Counted from the stretch's first letter, positions 1 to 8,989 are shown. The stretch is 64,000 nt of DNA from Terribium retamae (GCF_022347545.1 NZ_JAKREW010000032.1:1-64000), one strand, 5' to 3'. The notes: a model not told the origin generated them from the letters alone. Made by a program: numbers and translations.

Positions 1-1287
1 GGACGCCGGCGCGGCCGATCCGGTGGAAACCGCGGTCGTCTCCATGTTCCAGACCAACAGCGTAGCGTTCCGCGCCGCGCGCACGATCAACTGGCGCCGG
101 GCCCCGCCCGCGGGCCGCGCCCCCCCGGCCGGCCGCCGCGACATGCGGTCGGCTTCGCGCTTGCGCGCAGTGGCATTCCATTCCGTCCCCGGATCGTCCT
201 CTTCGTGGTCCATCGACGACAGCTGCTGCAGCCAGGCCGAGCGGGTCTGGTGGATTGCAGCCTTGCGCTGGTCGCGGCCTTCATTGCCGGCCGATGGGCT
301 CAGCTGTTCGAGGATCTGGCGGGCCACCTGTTTGGCGTCGCCGCAGATGCCGACCGAGACCTTCTTGGTCAGCCCGATGCGGTCGGCATTGATGTCGACC
401 TGGATGACGGCAGCGTTCTTAGGCCAGTAGTCGATACCGTAGCCCGGCAGCGTCGAAAACGGGTTGAGGCGCGTGCCCAGCGCCAGCACCACGTCGGCCT
501 TGGCGATCAGCTCCATCGCGGCCTTCGAGCCGTTATAGCCGAGCGGACCGACGGCGAGGCGATGGCTGCCCGGGAAGGCGTCGTTGTGCTGGTAGCCGCA
601 GCACACCGGGGCATCGAGCCTCTCGGCCAGCGCCATGGATTCGGGAATGGCGTTGCCGATGACGACGCCGGCGCCGTTGAGGATAACCGGGAACCTGGCT
701 TCCGAAAGCAGCTTCGCCGCCTCGCTGATCGCCTGCGGTCCGCCGGCCGGACGCTCGAAGCGCACGATCGCCGGCAGGTCGACATCGATGACCTGGGTCC
801 AGAAATCGCGCGGGATGTTGATCTGCGCCGGGGCGCAGCCGCGCCAGGCTTTCTCGATGACGCGGTTCAGCACATCGGGAATGCGCGAGGGATCGCGCAC
901 CTCTTCCTGGTAGCAGACCATCTCCTCGAACATCGCCATCTGGTCGACTTCCTGGAAGCCGCCCTGGCCGATGGTCTTGTTGGCCGCCTGCGGCGTGACC
1001 ATCAGCAGCGGCGTGTGGTTCCAGTAGGCGGTCTTCATGGCGGTGATGAAGCCGGTGACGCCGGGGCCGTTCTGGCCGATCGCCATCGACATGGTGCCGG
1101 TGGCGCGGCTGAAACCGTCGGCCATCATGCCGGCATTGGTTTCATGGGCGCAGTCCCAGAACTTGATGCCGGCCTTGGGGAACAGGTCTGACACCGGCAT
1201 CATGGCCGAGCCGATGATCCCGAAGGCGTGCTCGATGCCATGCATCTGCAGGACTTTGACGAAGGCTTCTTCCGTGGTCATCTTCAT
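1..1287 (-). CDS. xsc: Sulfoacetaldehyde acetyltransferase Xsc, N-terminal two thirds (interrupted)
   Basis: Xsc is a thiamine-diphosphate enzyme that converts sulfoacetaldehyde and phosphate to acetyl phosphate and sulfite. The translation from 1287 is typical: MKMTTEEAFVKVLQMHGIEH, the TPP-binding Glu region (WDCAHETNAGMMADGFSRAT), then IGQNGPGVTGF. The start ATG overlaps the stop of the upstream MFS gene by four bases (ATGA), so translation is probably coupled. Homology runs to about residue 383 (ADRMS, near base 139). The frame stays open to the edge, but the last 46 codons do not look like Xsc, and the C-terminal TPP-binding GDG domain of this roughly 590-residue family is absent from the window. 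Unless the rest lies elsewhere, this copy is inactive. Confidence 0.85.
   Translation of the reverse strand, partial: MKMTTEEAFVKVLQMHGIEHAFGIIGSAMMPVSDLFPKAGIKFWDCAHETNAGMMADGFSRATGTMSMAIGQNGPGVTGFITAMKTAYWNHTPLLMVTPQAANKTIGQGGFQEVDQMAMFEEMVCYQEEVRDPSRIPDVLNRVIEKAWRGCAPAQINIPRDFWTQVIDVDLPAIVRFERPAGGPQAISEAAKLLSEARFPVILNGAGVVIGNAIPESMALAERLDAPVCCGYQHNDAFPGSHRLAVGPLGYNGSKAAMELIAKADVVLALGTRLNPFSTLPGYGIDYWPKNAAVIQVDINADRIGLTKKVSVGICGDAKQVARQILEQLSPSAGNEGRDQRKAAIHQTRSAWLQQLSSMDHEEDDPGTEWNATARKREADRMSRRPAGGARPAGGARRQLIVRAARNATLLVWNMETTAVSTGSAAPAS
2..103 (+). pseudogene. C-terminal fragment resembling an HK97-type phage major capsid protein
   Basis: The plus-strand frame beginning at base 2 gives a short stretch containing SMFQTNSVAFRAARTINW. 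This matches the usual ending of HK97-fold capsid subunits: a hydrophobic S-[ML]-[FW]-Q-[TN]-N segment, then R-x-x-R-x-I-N-W. The frame is open to the left edge, so only the tail would be inside the window. After the INWRR motif it enters a block of pure G/C and then the antisense of xsc, where resemblance stops. The match is from memory of the family; the fragment is too short to be certain. Confidence 0.45.
94..140. other. G/C-only junction between capsid-like and xsc sequence
   Basis: About 47 consecutive bases contain no A or T, made of overlapping CCGG, GGCC and CCGCGG units. To the left the plus strand reads like a phage capsid tail; to the right the minus strand reads like Xsc. Such a block at a change of gene identity suggests either a recombination scar or an assembly or linker artefact. 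Confidence 0.6.
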
Positions 1288-2633
1288 GACAAATTCTCTT
1301 TCAGCTGGTGTTGACGGGTTGATGCGCGAAGCGGCTGGCTGGCAGGCCGGGCTTCGGGTGCGGGACGGATCAAGGCGGCGCAGACCATCGAGACGAGCGC
1401 TGCGAACACGACATAGCCGGCCAGCAGCCACGGCTCGCCATCGCCGAAATCGATGAGATAGGTCGCGATGATCGGGGTGATGCCGCTCGCGAAGATGCCG
1501 GAGAACTGGTAGACGAAGGAGATGCCGGTGTAGCGCACCTTGACGTCGAACAGGTCCGAGAACAGCGCGGCCTCTGGACCGTAGCACATGGCATAGACGA
1601 TGCCGAAGGGCACGACGAGCGCCAGGCCGATCCAGAGCAGATTGCCGCTGCCCATCATCATGAAGGCCGGGAAGGTGACGAGCGCCAGGAGCAGGCTGCC
1701 GATGGCGTAGGTCTTTGGCCGGCCCCAGCGGTCGGACAGTTTGCCGAACAGCGGAATGGCCGCCACCATCACCAGCGCCGAGAGACATACCAGCCAGAGC
1801 GCCGTGGCGCGATCGACCTTCACGTGCTTCGACAGATAGACGATCGAGAAGACCGCAAAGACGTTGAAGAAGACGCCGTCGATGTAGCGCGCACCCATGC
1901 CGAGCAGGATGTTCTTCGGATAGGTGCGGATCAGTTCGACGAACGGGATCTTGACTTCCTGCTGCTCTTCCTTGACCGCGGCGAAGTCGGGCGTCTCGGC
2001 GACCTTCAGCCGGATGTAGAGACCGACGATGATCAGCACGACCGAGCCGACGAAGGCGGCGCGCCAGCCCCAGGCCAGGAAGGCCTCCTCGGGCATCAGG
2101 CTGAGCAAGGCGACGACGCCTGAAGACAGGCACAGGCCGATGGCGAGGCCGATCTGCGGGATCGAGGCGTAGTAGCCGCGCTTGTTCTCGGGCGCGAATT
2201 CATAGGCCATGAGCACAGCGCCGCCCCATTCGCCGCCAATGCCGATGCCTTGCGCGATGCGCAGGATGAGCAGCAGGATTGGGGCTGCGACGCCGATCTG
2301 CTGATAGGTCGGCAACAGGCCGATCAGCACCGTGGCGACACCCATGATCAGGATGGTCAGCACCAGCATCTGCTTGCGGCCGAGCCTGTCGCCGAAATGG
2401 CCGAACACGATGCCGCCGAGCGGACGGGCGACGAAGCCCACCGCGAATGTCGCATAGGCGAGCACCATCGAAACCAGCGGATCGTGCGTCGGAAAATACA
2501 GCTGGTTGAAGACGATGCCGGCAACGACCCCATAAAGGAAGAAGTCGTACCATTCGATCGTCGCACCTATCAGAGAGGCGAATACGACGCGTCTTACTTC
2601 GCGTTCTTTTTCGCCTGCAGCTTTCTTCAACAT
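1284..2633 (-). CDS. iseU: MFS transporter, metabolite:H+ symporter type; probable isethionate carrier
   Basis: A 449-residue major facilitator protein of the MHS (sugar/metabolite:proton) subgroup. It shows IEWYDFFLYG in the first helix, the signature GDRLGRKQ between helices 2 and 3, and about 12 hydrophobic segments. Start ATG 2633 is chosen because GGAGGAGAACC precedes it; a longer open frame upstream has no ribosome site. It lies between the GMC dehydrogenase and xsc, whose start overlaps its stop. An IclR-GMC-MFS-xsc order is the arrangement described for isethionate use (iseR, iseJ, iseU), so a hydroxyethanesulfonate substrate is inferred from context. Confidence 0.75.
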   Translation of the reverse strand: MLKKAAGEKEREVRRVVFASLIGATIEWYDFFLYGVVAGIVFNQLYFPTHDPLVSMVLAYATFAVGFVARPLGGIVFGHFGDRLGRKQMLVLTILIMGVATVLIGLLPTYQQIGVAAPILLLILRIAQGIGIGGEWGGAVLMAYEFAPENKRGYYASIPQIGLAIGLCLSSGVVALLSLMPEEAFLAWGWRAAFVGSVVLIIVGLYIRLKVAETPDFAAVKEEQQEVKIPFVELIRTYPKNILLGMGARYIDGVFFNVFAVFSIVYLSKHVKVDRATALWLVCLSALVMVAAIPLFGKLSDRWGRPKTYAIGSLLLALVTFPAFMMMGSGNLLWIGLALVVPFGIVYAMCYGPEAALFSDLFDVKVRYTGISFVYQFSGIFASGITPIIATYLIDFGDGEPWLLAGYVVFAALVSMVCAALIRPAPEARPASQPLRASTRQHQLKENLS

Positions 2634-2685
2634 GGTTCTCCTCCCGATGTTGGAATCCTCAGTGCTGGAATTCCCAGCGCTGGAT

Positions 2686-4287
2686 TCATTGCAAAAGTAG
2701 ATCGGACAGTTTTTCTCCAATCATGATCGCGGGCAGGTTGGTGTTTCCCGAAACGATGCGGGGCATCACCGAGCAGTCGGCCACCCACAGGCCGTCGAAA
2801 CCGCGCACCTTCAGGTTCGGATCGACGACCGCTCCCTTGTCGTCGTCCTGACCCATCCGGCAGCTGCTGGTCGGATGGAAGATGGTGGCGCCGTTCTGGC
2901 GCGCGAAATCGAGCAGGGCCTCGTCGCTGTCGGCGGTCCCACCGGGCAGTTCCTCCTTGGCTACGAGCTGGCTGAGCGGCTCGGTGCGGGCAATACGGCG
3001 GGCGAGCCGGATGCCGCCGACCGCGACCTGGCGATCGAGCTCGGTGGCGAGATAGTTGGGATGGATGGCGGGGGCGACCGACGCATCGGCGGATGCCAGA
3101 CGGATCGAGCCCATGCTTTCGGGGCGCAGCTGGCAGACCGACATGGTGAAGCCGGAGAACGGATGCACTTTGCCGCCCGCCATGTCGGCCGACAGGGTCG
3201 CGACATGGAACTGCACGTCCGGGCGCGTCTCTCCCGGGGTGACAGACGTGAACAGTGCGCCCTGGTTGATACCGACCGCGAGCGGCCCGCTGCGGGCGAG
3301 CAGCCATTGCAGGCCGATCTTGACCTTGCCCGCCAGGCTGTTGAGCTCGTCATTGGTCGTGATGGGCTTGTTGCAGCGGTAGATGAGGCGAAGCTGCAAG
3401 TGATCCTGCAGGTTGGCGCCGACACCCGGACTGTCCGCCAGCACCTCGATGCCATGCTCCTTCAAATGCGCGGCGGGACCGATGCCCGACAGCATCATCA
3501 GATGCGGCGTGTGCACCGCGCCGGCCGACAGGATCACGCCGCGCCGGGCGTCGAGGCGAACGGTGCGGCCGCCGCTTCTATAGTCGATGCCGGCAGCACG
3601 GCGTCCTGAAAAGCGGATCCGTGTGACCTGCGCATCGGTCAGGATGTCGAGATTGGCACGGCCGCGCGCGGCGCGCAGATAGCCGACCGCGGCGCTGCTG
3701 CGCAGGCCCTTGCGGGTGGTCAGGCTGTAATAGCCCACCCCTTCCTGGCGCGGCCCGTTGAAATCGTCATTGCCGGGAATGCCGAGACGATTGGCCGAGG
3801 CGATGACGGCGTCGATCACCGGATGCCGCCGGCGGATCGGATCGACACTGATCGGGCCGCTGGTGCCGTGATAGTCGGGATTGAGCTCGCTGTTGAAGGT
3901 CTCGAGCCGGCGGAAATAAGGGAGCACGTTGCGGTAGCTCCACTGGCCGCCGCCATAGCGCGCCCATTCGTCGTAATCCTCTGCCTGCCCGCGAATGGCG
4001 ATCAGACCGTTGATCGCGGAACTGCCGCCCAGGACCTTGCCGCGCGGCCAGTAGATGCTGCGGCCGTTCATGTTCGGATCGGGCCGGGTGTAGAGCTTCC
4101 AGTTGACCCGCTCGTCCCACATGGTCTTGCCGTAGCCGAGCGGCAGGTGAATCCATGGGCTGGTGTCCTTCGGCCCGGCCTCGACGAGGGCGACACGGAA
4201 CCTGCCGTTCTCGGAAAGACGCGCAGCGACCGCACAACCCGAAGAGCCGGCGCCGACGACGATATAGTCGTAACTCAATTCACTCAC
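2686..4287 (-). CDS. iseJ: GMC-family FAD dehydrogenase; probable isethionate dehydrogenase
   Basis: A 533-residue glucose-methanol-choline oxidoreductase, often annotated choline dehydrogenase. The N-terminal FAD site is VVGAGSSGCAVAARL. GMC signature 1 is GKVLGGSSAINGL. The C-terminal active-site region has FHPTSSCRMG and SGNTNLPAIMIGEKL. GTG at 4287 is the likely start, with GGAGGA eight bases upstream. In the isethionate pathway such an enzyme oxidises isethionate to sulfoacetaldehyde and feeds electrons to the respiratory chain. The flanking MFS carrier, xsc and divergent IclR gene support that over choline oxidation: no betB, betI or choline transporter is nearby. The substrate is inferred. 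Confidence 0.75.
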   Translation of the reverse strand: MSELSYDYIVVGAGSSGCAVAARLSENGRFRVALVEAGPKDTSPWIHLPLGYGKTMWDERVNWKLYTRPDPNMNGRSIYWPRGKVLGGSSAINGLIAIRGQAEDYDEWARYGGGQWSYRNVLPYFRRLETFNSELNPDYHGTSGPISVDPIRRRHPVIDAVIASANRLGIPGNDDFNGPRQEGVGYYSLTTRKGLRSSAAVGYLRAARGRANLDILTDAQVTRIRFSGRRAAGIDYRSGGRTVRLDARRGVILSAGAVHTPHLMMLSGIGPAAHLKEHGIEVLADSPGVGANLQDHLQLRLIYRCNKPITTNDELNSLAGKVKIGLQWLLARSGPLAVGINQGALFTSVTPGETRPDVQFHVATLSADMAGGKVHPFSGFTMSVCQLRPESMGSIRLASADASVAPAIHPNYLATELDRQVAVGGIRLARRIARTEPLSQLVAKEELPGGTADSDEALLDFARQNGATIFHPTSSCRMGQDDDKGAVVDPNLKVRGFDGLWVADCSVMPRIVSGNTNLPAIMIGEKLSDLLLQ

Positions 4288-4352
4288 TGCAATTCCTCCC
4301 ACGGCCAGACGAGAGGCAAAGGCGTCCTGAGTCAAACTGGACGAGATGAAAT

Positions 4353-4369
4353 ATCTCACTGAATGAGAT
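4353..4369. promoter_or_regulatory. Operator-like palindrome 1 in the iseJ/iseR intergenic region
   Basis: ATCTCAC-TGA-ATGAGAT is a 17-base palindrome with one mismatched pair. An almost identical site is centred 62 bases away, both between divergent iseJ and iseR. Binding by the adjacent IclR protein is inferred. Confidence 0.6.
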
Positions 4370-4414
4370 ACAGGTTGAAATTTTGTGCTTTGATGGCTAA
4401 TCGAACAGAAAGAA

Positions 4415-4431
4415 ATCTCACTGAGTGAGAT
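4415..4431. promoter_or_regulatory. Operator-like palindrome 2 in the iseJ/iseR intergenic region
   Basis: ATCTCAC-TGA-GTGAGAT is a perfect palindrome (7+3+7) ending 12 bases before the IclR start codon. This position would allow autorepression. Its twin lies nearer iseJ; the 62-base spacing is close to six helical turns, placing both on one DNA face. Confidence 0.65.
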
Positions 4432-4443
4432 ATAGGACAACAC

Positions 4444-5184
4444 ATGGAAAACTCGGCCATCACCCGCAGCCTCAACCTGATCGAAATCATCGGTCTTTCT
4501 GAGCGGCCGGTGACGCTGGCCGAGCTCGCCGACAGGATCGACATGCCGAAGGCCACACTGCACCGGCTTTGCCAGCGGCTGGTGGAGGAAGGCTTCCTGT
4601 TTCGCGAACCGGACCGGCGGCACTATTCGGTCGGCCCGCGCCTGTTCAAGATGGGCCTCACCATCGTCGGCTCCGGCGTCGGCACGCAGCGTCATGCGAT
4701 CCTGCGGCAGGTCGTCGACGTGACGGGCGAGACCTGCAACTTCGTGGCGCGGTCCGGCACCGACGCCATCTATCTGGCGCGTGTCGAATCCAACTGGCCG
4801 CTGCGCGTCCACCTCGAGCCGGGTGCGCGGGTGCCGCTGCACTGCACGGCGAGCGGCAAGCTGCTGCTTGCCCATATGGACGAGCCGCAACGACAGAAGC
4901 TGCTCAGTCTGATGACCTTCGAGCGGCTCACGCCCGCGACGCTGCTGTCGCCCGACGCGCTCGAAGCCGAGTTCGCCGAGATCCTGCGCAATGGCTACAG
5001 CACCGACCGCGAGGAATTCATGGTCGGCCTGATCGCCATCGCCGTGCCGGTGCTGGACGCAAACGGCCGCGTGGTGGCGACGCTCGCCTGCCACGCCCCG
5101 AAAGCGCGCCTGTCGCTGGACAAGGCCCGGCGCTATGTGCCGGTGCTGCAGGCAGCGGCGCGCAAGCTCGCCAAGACCTTCTGA
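4444..5184 (+). CDS. iseR: IclR-family transcriptional regulator of the sulfonate genes
   Basis: A 246-residue IclR protein. Residues 5-60 form the winged helix-turn-helix (LAELADRIDMPKATLHRLCQ). Residues 75-245 form the GAF-like effector domain, with the usual HCTASGKLLLAHM and GLIAIAVPVLDANGRVVATL motifs. It is divergent from the GMC dehydrogenase, with two matching palindromes in the gap. Its effector is probably isethionate or a related metabolite, inferred from neighbours. Confidence 0.8.
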   Translation: MENSAITRSLNLIEIIGLSERPVTLAELADRIDMPKATLHRLCQRLVEEGFLFREPDRRHYSVGPRLFKMGLTIVGSGVGTQRHAILRQVVDVTGETCNFVARSGTDAIYLARVESNWPLRVHLEPGARVPLHCTASGKLLLAHMDEPQRQKLLSLMTFERLTPATLLSPDALEAEFAEILRNGYSTDREEFMVGLIAIAVPVLDANGRVVATLACHAPKARLSLDKARRYVPVLQAAARKLAKTF

Positions 5185-5195
5185 CTCGTTTCTGC

Positions 5196-5295
5196 GCAAT
5201 TCCGGACGCAAAACCGCTGCACACTTTTGCTGGAATTGGGCTTTTTCTTCCCGCAATTCCGGACGCAAAACCGCTGCACACTTTTGCTGGAATTG
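5196..5295. repeat. Tandem pair of palindromic intergenic repeats
   Basis: Two identical 43-base units (5196-5238 and 5253-5295) begin GCAATTCCGGACG and end TTTTGCTGGAATTG. Each is an imperfect inverted repeat able to form a hairpin. They lie between the convergent 3' ends of iseR and tauY, where they could act as bidirectional terminators. Diverged relatives occur near 40.6 kb and 50.0 kb. Confidence 0.8.
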
Positions 5296-5303
5296 CGGCC
5301 GCA

Positions 5304-6704
5304 CTAGAGGATCTCGTCGTTGAGATAGTACCATCGGTACATGCCCCACTGGCCAAGGCGCCGAAACGGAGTCAGCAGGCCATGGCTGGGCAGCGGCGAG
5401 GTGAAGATCGGCAGGTCCAGCCCGCCGCCCCTGCCGGCGACCATCTGGGCCATGCGGCGGCCGGCCTGCGCCGAATACATGACGCCATTGCCGCCATAGC
5501 CCATGGCGTAGAAAAGGCGCTGGCCAGGGTCCGGCTGGAAGATGCGCGGCATCATGTCGTGGCTGACATCGACCCAGCCCCACCAGGAATAATCGATCTG
5601 GATGCCGCGCAGGACCGGGAACTTGCGATAGAGACCTTCCAGCAGCAGGGCCAGATGTTTCGGGTTGACCGCATCGCGGCCGGTGATGGCGCTGCGGCTG
5701 CCGATCTGCACGCGCCGGTCGGGCAGCATACGGTAATAGTGGCGCAAGGTGCGCGTGTCGGTGAGCGGGATCCGCGCCTTGAAATTAAGCGCCTCGCATT
5801 CATCCTCCGTCAGCGGTCGCGTGACCACCGAATTGGACAGGATCGGCATCAGCCGATGCCGGGTTAGCCTGTGCAGGCCGGGTGAGGTGTAGCCGGCGGT
5901 GGCGATGCAGACCGTGCGCGCCCGCACGGTGCCACCGGGCGTCCTGAGATGATGCACCCCGCCCTTGACCGCACTGCCCAGCACCGGGCTTGCCGTGTGC
6001 ACTTTCGCGCCCAGCTTGCGGGCGAGCTTCAGATAGCCGAAGGCCAGTTTCGCGGCATGGATGCCGATGCCGTCGGGTTCGTACATCGCGCCCCTGGCCT
6101 CGGCATCGCGCACGAAATCGCTGTGCACCTCGTCGCGGCCGACCATGCGGGCCTTGTAGCCGAACACCTCGTTGAGCAGGCGGGTCTCCTTCTCCAGCGC
6201 CGGCAGCACCTTGTCGCGGTGGGCGATATAAAGGTGGCCGCCGTCCTGCGGATCGCAGCCAATCTCCGGCTCGCGGATCAGGCCGCGGAACAGTTCGAAA
6301 CCTTCGGCGATCTCGGCATGGAGTTTCCTGGCGACGTCGACGCCCCAGCGCTCGATCCATTGCGATCGCTTGAGGCGGCCTGCCGAAATCTGCGCCTGGC
6401 CGCCATTGCGGGTCGAGCAGCCCCAGGCGACGCCATTGGCTTCGAGCACCGCGGCCTTGATGCCGTGCTCCCTGGCGAGATGGATGGCGCAGGAGAGGCC
6501 GGTATAGCCGGAGCCGACAATGGCGACATCGACGTCCATGTCGCCGGTGACCGGACCGTCATCTTCCGGCTCGGGACCAGCCGTGGCGATCCAGTAGGTC
6601 GGGGCATAATCCTTGCCGTCGCCTGGGTTCGGCGCATGCACCGGATCATAGGCAGGGTCGAACGGCTTGCGCCGCGCCGCCGGTCTGACGAGCTCTTGTT
6701 CCAT
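5304..6704 (-). CDS. tauY: Taurine dehydrogenase large subunit TauY (FAD, DadA-like)
   Basis: A 466-residue FAD-dependent amino-group oxidoreductase. The dinucleotide site is VAIVGSGYTGLSCAIHLARE near residue 60, followed by the DAO-family GCSTRNGGQ motif and a C-terminal FYAMGYGGNGVMYSAQAGRR. With the NTF2-like TauX it oxidatively deaminates taurine to sulfoacetaldehyde and ammonia. ATG 6704 is preferred because GGGAGGA sits nine bases upstream; the ATG three codons earlier abuts that site. Being directly downstream of tauX and the tauABC importer makes taurine the best substrate call. Confidence 0.8.
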   Translation of the reverse strand: MEQELVRPAARRKPFDPAYDPVHAPNPGDGKDYAPTYWIATAGPEPEDDGPVTGDMDVDVAIVGSGYTGLSCAIHLAREHGIKAAVLEANGVAWGCSTRNGGQAQISAGRLKRSQWIERWGVDVARKLHAEIAEGFELFRGLIREPEIGCDPQDGGHLYIAHRDKVLPALEKETRLLNEVFGYKARMVGRDEVHSDFVRDAEARGAMYEPDGIGIHAAKLAFGYLKLARKLGAKVHTASPVLGSAVKGGVHHLRTPGGTVRARTVCIATAGYTSPGLHRLTRHRLMPILSNSVVTRPLTEDECEALNFKARIPLTDTRTLRHYYRMLPDRRVQIGSRSAITGRDAVNPKHLALLLEGLYRKFPVLRGIQIDYSWWGWVDVSHDMMPRIFQPDPGQRLFYAMGYGGNGVMYSAQAGRRMAQMVAGRGGGLDLPIFTSPLPSHGLLTPFRRLGQWGMYRWYYLNDEIL

Positions 6705-6729
6705 GACGGCCATTCCTCCCCTAAACCGC

Positions 6730-7116
6730 TCAGGCGGCTGCCGCGATCAGCGGCCGGTTCTTGCGGAAGGCTTGCTTGCGCACGATCCGGTCACCGCTCA
6801 TCGTGAACAGGTCGCAGCCCTCGGCCTCGATGCGGCTGCCGTCGGCATTGGTGCCGGTGAACGTCCATTCCGATACGGCGCGGTCGCCATGAACGAAGTG
6901 ACCGTGATGGGCCCAGTGCGCATCGGGCATCGATTTCCACACACCGCTGAAGGCGTCGGCGATGGCCTGCGTGCCCTCGAAGCGGGTGCCATATGCCTCG
7001 GCGCCGCCGACCGCGTTGAAGACGCAATCGTTGGAAAAGAAACGCATCACCCCATCGATATCGTGCCGGTTGAAGGCATCGAACAGCTTGGCAAGGTCGT
7101 CGGCGGTCAGCGCCAT
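6730..7116 (-). CDS. tauX: Taurine dehydrogenase small subunit TauX (NTF2/SnoaL-like)
   Basis: A 128-residue NTF2-like cone-fold protein (LFDAFNRHDIDGVMRFFSND near the start). Its place 25 bases before tauY matches the two-component taurine dehydrogenase TauXY of alphaproteobacteria. ATG 7116 is preceded by GAGGA; a GTG eight codons earlier (7140) is an alternative. The 157 bases up to tauC hold no clear gene beyond a 13-codon frame. Confidence 0.7.
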   Translation of the reverse strand: MALTADDLAKLFDAFNRHDIDGVMRFFSNDCVFNAVGGAEAYGTRFEGTQAIADAFSGVWKSMPDAHWAHHGHFVHGDRAVSEWTFTGTNADGSRIEAEGCDLFTMSGDRIVRKQAFRKNRPLIAAAA

Positions 7117-7273
7117 GGTGTGGTCCTCGTATCTTGTCACGGTGGTCCTTGAGGGCGGACGCCTGGCACGGCTCCGCCGTGGCCGGAAGAGCCGGCCGAT
7201 CGAAACAGTCGTCGGTGTGATTGGGGCCCGCCCTAGATGGGCGGTGCGGTGGCGGGATGATCAGGCATCGTCA

Positions 7274-8101
7274 TCAGATCTTGCCTTTCCAGGGGATCAG
7301 GATCTTCTCGAGGTAGCGCAGCAGGAGATCGAAGGCGAAGGCGAAGACGCCGATCACGATGATGCCCATGATGACGGTGTCGCTGGCCAGATATTCGGCT
7401 GCGTTCAGCACCATGAAGCCGAGACCGCGATGAGCGGCCACCATTTCGGCAGCCACCAGCGTGGTCCAGCCAACGCCGATGCCGATGCGCATGCCGGTGA
7501 AGATCTCCGGCAGCGCGGCCTTGAGGATCACCTGGCTGATGACCTGTGCACGGGTGGCGCCCATCGCATAGGCGGCGTGGATCTGCTCGGTCGAGACCGA
7601 GCGCACGCCGGCACGCGCGGCGATCGCCATCGGCGCGAAGATCGCCAGATAGATGAGGAAGACCTTGGGGAACTCGCCGATGCCCAGCCAGATGATGATC
7701 AGCGGAAGGTAGGCCAGCGGCGGCAGCGGACGGTAGAATTCGATGATCGGGTCGAACAGGCCGCGTATGGTGCGGTTGACGCCCATCAGGATGCCGACCG
7801 GCACGGCAGTGACAAGCGCCAGAACGAAGGCGCCGAGCACCCGGCCGAGGCTTGCCAGCGTGTGCTGGGCCAGCGTCGAGTTGGACACGCCCTCGGTCAT
7901 GGCCAGAACGAACTTGTCCCACACCGCGAGCGGCGACGGCAGGAACAGCGGCCTGACCCAACCCATCTCGGTGACGAGCAGCCACAGCCCGAACAGCACC
8001 AGCGCGGTGATGAGGCTGATGTGGCCGCTGGCGCCATCGCCGGGGGCGCCGTAGATTTTGCCGGGGGTGACCGGCCTGGCCCTGGAGGCGCGCTCAAGCA
8101 T
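7274..8101 (-). CDS. tauC: Taurine ABC transporter permease TauC
   Basis: A 275-residue inner-membrane permease of the TauC/SsuC family with about six hydrophobic segments. The ABC-interaction loop is seen at AAYAMGATRAQVISQVILKAALPEI. Its ATG overlaps the end of tauB by eight bases, so the two are probably translationally coupled. It forms the channel of the taurine importer with TauB and TauA. Confidence 0.88.
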   Translation of the reverse strand: MLERASRARPVTPGKIYGAPGDGASGHISLITALVLFGLWLLVTEMGWVRPLFLPSPLAVWDKFVLAMTEGVSNSTLAQHTLASLGRVLGAFVLALVTAVPVGILMGVNRTIRGLFDPIIEFYRPLPPLAYLPLIIIWLGIGEFPKVFLIYLAIFAPMAIAARAGVRSVSTEQIHAAYAMGATRAQVISQVILKAALPEIFTGMRIGIGVGWTTLVAAEMVAAHRGLGFMVLNAAEYLASDTVIMGIIVIGVFAFAFDLLLRYLEKILIPWKGKI

Positions 8102-8906
8102 GGAGGTGTTCCGGGCTGCCGGACTGGCGTTCGTCGCCGTAGATGATGCCGAGGATCTGTTCGCGCATCTCGATGAAATCGCGGCTGGACTTGATTGCAC
8201 GGGCATTGCCCTCCTCGAGGAAGCGTCGATTGAAGTCGAGCTCGTAGGTGTGGGTGATACGGCCGGGCCGTGGCGACATGACGATCAGCCGGGAGCCGAG
8301 GAACAGCGCCTCTTCGACACTGTGGGTGATGAAGAAGAACATCTTGTTGGTGAGTTGCCAGACCTTGAGCAGAAGCTCCTGGATGGTCTCGCGAGTGAGC
8401 GCGTCGAGCGCCGCCATCGGCTCGTCCATCAGAAGCATGGCGGGATCGCAGGTTAAAGCCCTGGCGATGCCGACGCGCTGCTGCATGCCGCCCGACAGAT
8501 GGTAGATCATGTGCTTGTGGAAGTCCTGCAGGCCAACCAGCGCAAGGTTCTTCGTGGCGATCTCACGGCGGGTCTGCTTGTCGACGCCGCGCAGCTTGAG
8601 GCCGAACTCGGTGTTGTCGATGACGTTGAGCCAGGGCAGCAGCGCATGTTTCTGGAAGACGACGCCGCGTTCGGCGCCGGGGCCGACGACCTGATGGCCG
8701 CCCAGCGTGATATCGCCATCGCTCGGCGCCATGAAGCCGGCCATGAGGTTGAGCAGCGTGGTCTTGCCGCAGCCGGACGCACCGAGCGCGACAACGAAAT
8801 CGCCGCTCTTGATCTCGAGGCTGACGCCCTCGAGGGCGATCACCGCCTGATCTGAGTAAAGGCCTGGATAGGTCAGGCTGACATTGCTGACATTGAGGGT
8901 TTCCAT
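8094..8906 (-). CDS. tauB: Taurine ABC transporter ATP-binding protein TauB
   Basis: A 270-residue ABC ATPase with Walker A GASGCGKTT, signature LSGGMQQR, Walker B LLMDEP and switch histidine ITHSVEEA. These are typical of the nitrate/sulfonate/taurine group. It lies between tauA (83-base gap) and tauC (overlap) in one minus-strand operon. Confidence 0.9.
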   Translation of the reverse strand: METLNVSNVSLTYPGLYSDQAVIALEGVSLEIKSGDFVVALGASGCGKTTLLNLMAGFMAPSDGDITLGGHQVVGPGAERGVVFQKHALLPWLNVIDNTEFGLKLRGVDKQTRREIATKNLALVGLQDFHKHMIYHLSGGMQQRVGIARALTCDPAMLLMDEPMAALDALTRETIQELLLKVWQLTNKMFFFITHSVEEALFLGSRLIVMSPRPGRITHTYELDFNRRFLEEGNARAIKSSRDFIEMREQILGIIYGDERQSGSPEHLHA

Positions 8907-8989
8907 CGCGCCGATGCCTTTCGCGGATTTCGGTGGAAAGAACGGTGGCCGCCGGCACGCGCCGACGGCGCCTGGATTTGGATCAAACC

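Noticed and set aside
4569..5867. Long open frame overlapping the IclR gene
   Set aside because: Out-of-frame shadow of the regulator that also runs through intergenic repeats and the antisense of tauY; no motif.
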